NCBI GenBank assembly: GCA_030641505.1
Contig: DAOWHI010000123.1
Coordinates: 1-9,582 of the forward strand
Direction: 5' to 3'
DNA length: 9,582 nucleotides
Source: Gemmatimonadota bacterium
GTDB lineage: Bacteria; Gemmatimonadota; Gemmatimonadetes; JACCXV01; JAHWKZ01
The notes beneath the pieces were generated by a model. The model did no database searches. It worked only from the letters and a program-made list of their open reading frames with translations, and had not been told where the DNA came from. Position numbers and translations under genes: made by a program. Positions 6,628 to 9,582 of this stretch are shown here, piece by piece. Every line of letters begins with the position of its first letter. The stretch's first letter is position 1.

Positions 6628-7376
6628 TTCTTGAACCCCTCACCTACGAAGACGTTGATGTCGCCGAACCTCTCGGCCTGTCGCAGGCGAATCTCGCCTT
6701 CGCGGGCCATCTCCAGCAGCGCAACAAAAGTCACGATCCAGTGGGATCGAGGTTCGCCCACCACGAATAACTCGCGGAACGAACTTCGACCCTCCCGCCT
6801 CAATCGGCCCCGAATGAAATCGACCTTTTCCTCGATCGTGACCGCGAGTGGCTCTAGATGGTGAACCCGGTCACGAGCCGCCTGCCCCATGACGTCGGCA
6901 AAGGCCCGTAACAAATCGCCCAGCGTGGCTCGGTTGGCTGGTTCCTCCTCGGCCCGCGCCTCGTCCTCGGCCAACCATTCTCGGTATCCTCGACTAAACA
7001 GCAGACGACGCGACGATTCGTGATCCCGGAGGTGCTCGGCGATCTCCTTGAACTGCTGGTACTCGATGATCTTTAGCACCAGCTCACGCCGTGGATCATC
7101 GATCTCCTCGTCGTCCAGGTCCGGCTGCGGAAGCAGCATCTGAGCCTTTATTCGCATCAACGTCGCCGCCATCAGCAAGAACTCGCCTGCACTTTCCAGC
7201 TTCTCTCGCGTCATCGCCTCGACGTACTCGAGAAACTGCTCGGTTACCACTGCTATCGGGATGTCGTAGATATCTACCTCGTTCTTCTTGACGAGATAGA
7301 CTAAGAGATCGAGTGGTCCCTCGAAGTCGAGGGTCTCGAGCTTTACGCTGTGACCGGTCGATTCAACGTCTGCCAT
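6624..7376 (-). CDS. scpA: Segregation and condensation protein A (kleisin)
   Basis: 250 residues, typical of the ScpA kleisin that bridges the two SMC heads. The N-terminal SMC-neck-binding domain is clear: VKLETLDFEGPLDLLVYLVKKNEVDIYDIPIAVVTEQFLEYVE (11-53), then the helix ESAGEFLLMAATLMRIKAQMLLP (61-83). An acidic linker (DLDDEEIDDPRRELV) and a middle ScpB-binding region follow. The last 55 residues form the C-terminal winged helix (FRELFVVGEPRSHWIVTFVALLEMAREGEIRLRQ) that binds the SMC head cap. The ATG at 7376 lies within the end of trpS (34-base overlap). No alternative ATG, GTG or TTG precedes the conserved start of the domain, so this start is well supported. GAGG is ten bases upstream. 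Confidence 0.97.
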   Translation of the reverse strand: MADVESTGHSVKLETLDFEGPLDLLVYLVKKNEVDIYDIPIAVVTEQFLEYVEAMTREKLESAGEFLLMAATLMRIKAQMLLPQPDLDDEEIDDPRRELVLKIIEYQQFKEIAEHLRDHESSRRLLFSRGYREWLAEDEARAEEEPANRATLGDLLRAFADVMGQAARDRVHHLEPLAVTIEEKVDFIRGRLRREGRSSFRELFVVGEPRSHWIVTFVALLEMAREGEIRLRQAERFGDINVFVGEGFKK

Positions 7377-8377
7377 AGGCCGATCGCCTCGCGTACCTCG
7401 CGCATCGTTTCTCGCGCCACTTCCTGAGCTGCCTCACGTCCCGCATCCAGGATCGCGGCCACCTGGTTTGGGTCGGATCGCAACTCGGCTGCTCGCTCCC
7501 GCATCGGCGCGAACGTCTCGATCAATACATCGGCCATGAGCATCTTGTCTTCGTAGCAGCCGATCTCGGCACTCCTGCACTGTCGTTCGACTCGGCTGAT
7601 CGTGGCCGAATCGGAAAAGTATCCGTGCCACGTGAACACGTTACACACCTCGGGTCGGCCGGGGTCTTCCCGACGCTTGCGCTGAGGATCGGTGAACGCA
7701 GTCGCCATCCGCTCCCGAATCTTCTCTGGCGGGTCGAGGATTCCGATATGGTTTCCCTTCGTCTTCGACATCTTGCTCTGCCCATCCAGGCCCAGCATGC
7801 GCGGGGTCTCAGTCAGCAGGACCTGTGGCTCCGGAAACGTCTCACCAAATGCGTTGTTGAAACGTCGGGCCAACATACGGGCGAGCTCGAGGTGTTGCGA
7901 CTGGTCCTCCCCCACGGGAACCCGGTCCGCCTTGTAGAGCAGAATGTCCGCCGATTGAAGCACCGGGTACATGAGGAGCCCGGCGTTGACCGACTCTCCA
8001 CCGCCCGCGGTCTTGTCCTTGAACTGGGTCATTCGCTGTAGCTGCCCAAGCGGTGCAAGCGACGTGAGAACCCACGCCAGCTCGGTGTGCTCAGGAACCT
8101 CAGACTGGATGAATATGTGGCACTTATCGGGATCAAGGCCCGCCGCCACCAGTGAGACCACCATGTCCTCGGTCAGCTTTCGGAGTTCCCGAGGCTCGAA
8201 CGGGCTGGCGATGGCGTGGTAGTCGACGATCGGATAGAAGCACTCGTATTCGTCCTGCAGGCGAACCCAGTTCCGAACCGCACCCAGGTAGTTGCCGATA
8301 TGGAGCTCGCCTGTCGGTTGAATGCCGCTTAGGACACGGCCGCGCCGCTCGGCGGCGGATCCACCCGATCGACTCAT
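7343..8377 (-). CDS. trpS: Tryptophan-tRNA ligase
   Basis: 344 residues from the ATG at 8377, close to the usual 330-350 of bacterial TrpRS, which charges tRNA-Trp in the cytoplasm. The class I nucleotide-binding signatures are present: HIGN (26-29, in LSGIQPTGELHIGNYLGA) and KMSKT (202-206), the latter a common variant of KMSKS. The Trp/adenylate pocket segments VDYHAIASP, MTQFKDKT, MYPVLQSADILLYKADRVPVGEDQSQH and the anticodon-side TFAPMRERAAELRSDP are also recognisable. The chosen start overlaps the protease stop as ATGA, with a G-rich GGGGAT stretch just upstream. A longer frame from 8416 is open but would add 13 weakly conserved residues and overlap the protease gene by 43 bases. No leader peptide or T-box is visible, as expected for an internal operon gene. 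Confidence 0.96.
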   Translation of the reverse strand: MSRSGGSAAERRGRVLSGIQPTGELHIGNYLGAVRNWVRLQDEYECFYPIVDYHAIASPFEPRELRKLTEDMVVSLVAAGLDPDKCHIFIQSEVPEHTELAWVLTSLAPLGQLQRMTQFKDKTAGGGESVNAGLLMYPVLQSADILLYKADRVPVGEDQSQHLELARMLARRFNNAFGETFPEPQVLLTETPRMLGLDGQSKMSKTKGNHIGILDPPEKIRERMATAFTDPQRKRREDPGRPEVCNVFTWHGYFSDSATISRVERQCRSAEIGCYEDKMLMADVLIETFAPMRERAAELRSDPNQVAAILDAGREAAQEVARETMREVREAIGLWQTLNRPVTA

Positions 8378-9015
8378 CCGATCCCCATGGCGAGGCGCAC
8401 CATGTGCCATGTCCATATGCGGGTCACCCCAAACACGATGCTTCCAACCGGAGTGAAGAACAGGAGCAGCATTACGATGATCAGTCCGTAGCGACCCGTT
8501 GACTGGTACGAATAGGCCATCGGGCGCGGCAAGAAGTTGGCTACCACGTGCGAGCCATCCAAGGGCGGTACCGGCAACATGTTGAACACCGCCAAGATGA
8601 GATTGATAAAGATGCCGTACTCACACAACAGCAGAATCGCTGGCGAGATTTCGCCTCCAATGGCGACGCGAGCGACAAAGAGACCAGCGGCAAACGCGAT
8701 TGCCAGCAGGACATTGGATGCGGGACCCGCCAACGAGACGGAAATATCACCCCACTTGCGGTCGCGGAAGTTCTCCGGGGTGACCGGTACCGGCTTGGCC
8801 CAACCAAACAGTATGCTCGAACCGGTCACCAACAGAAACAGCGGCACCAGGATCGATCCAAAGAGATCGATGTGCGGGACCGGGTTCAAGGTCAACCGCC
8901 CCAGCATCCGCGCTGTGGGGTCGCCCCACCACTCGGCCACGTACCCGTGAGCGTACTCATGCACGATCACCGAGAAGAGCAGAACTGGAAGCAGGAAAAC
9001 AAGTGACTCGTTCAT
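8374..9015 (-). CDS. Site-2-type intramembrane zinc metalloprotease (peptidase M50, YwhC-like)
   Basis: 213 residues, short M50 group without a PDZ domain. The first membrane helix carries the zinc motif HEYAH (His19, Glu20, His23; FSVIVHEYAHGYVAEWWGDPTA). A later helix carries FNMLPVPPLDGSH, with Asp153 as the expected third ligand. SLAGPASN (94-101) is the conserved GPxxN loop. About five to six hydrophobic segments place the active site inside the inner membrane. Family members cut transmembrane segments of substrates, including anti-sigma factors in some bacteria; for this YwhC-like subgroup the substrate is mostly unknown. It is first in a run of coupled minus-strand genes. An in-frame TAA lies five codons upstream of the ATG at 9015, so no longer start exists. 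No Shine-Dalgarno is visible ahead of it. Confidence 0.93.
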   Translation of the reverse strand: MNESLVFLLPVLLFSVIVHEYAHGYVAEWWGDPTARMLGRLTLNPVPHIDLFGSILVPLFLLVTGSSILFGWAKPVPVTPENFRDRKWGDISVSLAGPASNVLLAIAFAAGLFVARVAIGGEISPAILLLCEYGIFINLILAVFNMLPVPPLDGSHVVANFLPRPMAYSYQSTGRYGLIIVMLLLFFTPVGSIVFGVTRIWTWHMVRLAMGIG

Positions 9016-9026
9016 GACGTCGGAGA

Positions 9027-9080
9027 GTTAAGGTGTGATGGGTCTAGGAGTCGCGCTCGCGGCACTGCGAGCACCTTAAC
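9027..9080. repeat. Perfect 9-base inverted repeat enclosing a second stem-loop, protease-operon leader
   Basis: GTTAAGGTG (9027-9035) is the exact reverse complement of CACCTTAAC (9072-9080). Between them lies a second hairpin, GCTCGC (9055-9060) and GCGAGC (9067-9072) around a 6-base loop. The two structures share one base, so they barely conflict. The outer right arm overlaps the predicted -10 of the minus promoter and the left arm lies 12 bases before the protease ATG. It may be an operator pair or an mRNA leader structure. Confidence 0.5.
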
Positions 9081-9107
9081 CTATGCTGGCCTGGAGCGAG
9101 GTGTCAA
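9078..9107 (-). promoter_or_regulatory. Putative sigma70-type promoter of the protease-trpS-scpAB-rluB operon
   Basis: On the minus strand a perfect TTGACA (9107-9102) is followed after 18 bases by TAGGTT (9083-9078), which keeps the key first T, second A and last T of the -10. Transcription would start near 9071 and give a leader of about 56 bases. No other good pair was seen ahead of the operon. Its -35 stands back to back with the rpsT promoter, 20 bases apart. Confidence 0.4.
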
Positions 9108-9127
9108 AACGGCGGACCGAGATCCCG

Positions 9128-9156
9128 TTGCCGACCTGCCTTCGGCGCTGTATCTT
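9128..9156 (+). promoter_or_regulatory. Putative sigma70-type promoter of rpsT
   Basis: TTGCCG (9128-9133) and TATCTT (9151-9156) are separated by exactly 17 bases, each matching its consensus at 4 of 6 positions. The expected start point is near 9163, leaving a leader of about 43 AT-rich bases before the rpsT ATG. AT-rich sequence at 9167-9190 could hold a second -10 (for example TACTAG at 9186-9191), but no matching -35 was seen. Confidence 0.45.
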
Positions 9157-9205
9157 CGCACCCCACTTTAGATTACATTTTCAAATACTAGTTCTGAGAG
9201 GGACC

Positions 9206-9466
9206 ATGCCAAACGTGAAGTCTGCCGCTAAACGCGCCCGTACAAACAACCGGAGTCGTGAACGAAACCGCGATGCGCGATCGCGTCTGCGTACCGCCAT
9301 CAAGAAGGTCCGTCAGGCCGGCACCGCCGAGGACGCCAGATCGGCGCTCCGTGAGGTGGAGAGCCTACTCGACCGCCTGACTGGTCGGAGGATCATCCAC
9401 AAGAACGCCGCCGCTCGGCACAAGGCCCGTCTAAACGCCCACGTGACCAGGCTCGACGCGCGCTAG
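9206..9466 (+). CDS. rpsT: 30S ribosomal protein S20
   Basis: 86 residues, the usual size of bS20, a primary binder of 16S rRNA in the small subunit. The basic helical N-terminus MPNVKSAAKRARTNNRSRERN is diagnostic, and the family's C-terminal motif RRIIHKNAAARHKARLNAHV is complete. Arg, Lys and Ala dominate, as expected. The ATG at 9206 is chosen because it begins the conserved MPN..KSA.KR start and is preceded by GAGAGGG at three bases. The frame is open further upstream to 9083, but that stretch crosses the probable promoter and has no family similarity. The gene is divergent from the protease operon and convergent with the next gene, only five bases separating the two stop codons. Confidence 0.97.
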   Translation: MPNVKSAAKRARTNNRSRERNRDARSRLRTAIKKVRQAGTAEDARSALREVESLLDRLTGRRIIHKNAAARHKARLNAHVTRLDAR

Positions 9467-9480
9467 ACGCCCTAGGCGCG
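9459..9480. terminator. Bulged hairpin spanning the two convergent stop codons
   Basis: CGCGCTAG (9459-9466) pairs with CTAGCGCG (9472-9480, interrupted by one extra G at 9476) around a 5-base loop. Both stop codons, that of rpsT (9464-9466) and of the convergent frame (9474-9472), fall in the stem. No T-run follows on either strand, so it is not a classical intrinsic terminator. It could act as a bidirectional pause or 3'-end stabilising structure. Confidence 0.35.
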
Positions 9481-9582
9481 GCCCGTTTCCCGGTTGAGCG
9501 TGGCGCGAACGATCTCGGCGATTCCGCGCCGCATTTCGACGCTTCCGATGGTGAGCCCGTCCGGGTAGGAGCGCTCCGCCAA
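9472..9582 (-). CDS. C-terminal end of an unidentified convergent gene (partial)
   Basis: From the window edge the minus strand stays open for 36 codons and ends at a TAG (9474-9472). The peptide reads naturally, with PDGLTIGSVEMRRGIAEIV and then a charged end RATLNRETGRA. About 86 percent of third codon positions are G or C, as in neighbouring genes, while the opposite frame in the same register shows this less strongly. I do not recognise the family. The fragment is too short to exclude chance, since other frames are also open here. Confidence 0.5.
   Translation of the reverse strand: MAERSYPDGLTIGSVEMRRGIAEIVRATLNRETGRA

Noticed and set aside
8378..8416. Longer trpS start at 8416
   Set aside because: It would overlap the protease gene by 43 bases. 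The ATG at 8377 gives the ATGA junction repeated in this operon and a normal TrpRS length.
9083..9205. N-terminal extension of rpsT
   Set aside because: The stretch spans the probable promoter and AT-rich leader; S20 proteins begin at the MPNVKSAAKR motif.

Overview
The window is a GC-rich, gene-dense stretch of chromosome from a diderm (Gram-negative-type) bacterium. An outer-membrane TonB-dependent receptor with a Sec signal peptide and a lipoprotein with a lipobox support the two-membrane envelope. The gene order M50 protease - trpS - scpA - scpB - rluB is a widespread bacterial core arrangement. Its combination with an ECF sigma/anti-sigma pair and a receptor carrying a carboxypeptidase-regulatory-like N-terminal domain is reminiscent of Gemmatimonadota or a related phylum. 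That placement is an inference from gene style, not a computed phylogeny.

Layout. Positions 9015 down to 1466 hold nine genes on the minus strand that are almost seamlessly joined. In transcription order they are: a site-2-type M50 membrane protease, trpS, scpA, scpB, an RluB-type pseudouridine synthase, a 573-residue NAD-binding-fold protein of unknown function, an ECF sigma factor, a zinc-binding (ZAS) single-pass anti-sigma factor, and a DUF6263-like lipoprotein. Seven of the eight junctions overlap: ATGA three times, GTGA, TTGA, and overlaps of 11 and 34 bases. The only real gap inside the chain is 79 bases between sigma and anti-sigma, and it contains a good match to an ECF-type promoter. 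A 78-base gap with a sigma70-like promoter follows. After it comes a minus-strand FecA-like TonB-dependent receptor that runs off the left edge (positions 1-1387, C-terminus missing). On the right, rpsT (ribosomal protein S20) is divergent on the plus strand, sharing a 190-base control region with the protease operon. The last 111 bases look like the C-terminal end of an unidentified convergent minus-strand gene.

How it may work together. The first five genes are housekeeping: intramembrane proteolysis, tryptophan charging, SMC-condensin kleisin and partner, and rRNA modification. The last three form an envelope-sensing module. The putative ECF promoter lies downstream of the sigma gene and upstream of the anti-sigma gene. 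If real, active sigma would raise its own inhibitor and the lipoprotein, while sigma supply stays tied to the housekeeping transcript. An M50 protease at the head of the same transcript and a transmembrane anti-sigma near its end make a regulated-proteolysis link conceivable but unproven.

I saw no tRNA, rRNA, CRISPR array, insertion sequence or prophage gene. No gene-free stretch exceeds 300 bases. The most unusual content is the regulatory wiring at the sigma/anti-sigma gap, the 573-residue orphan enzyme-like protein, and several short inverted repeats at gene borders.
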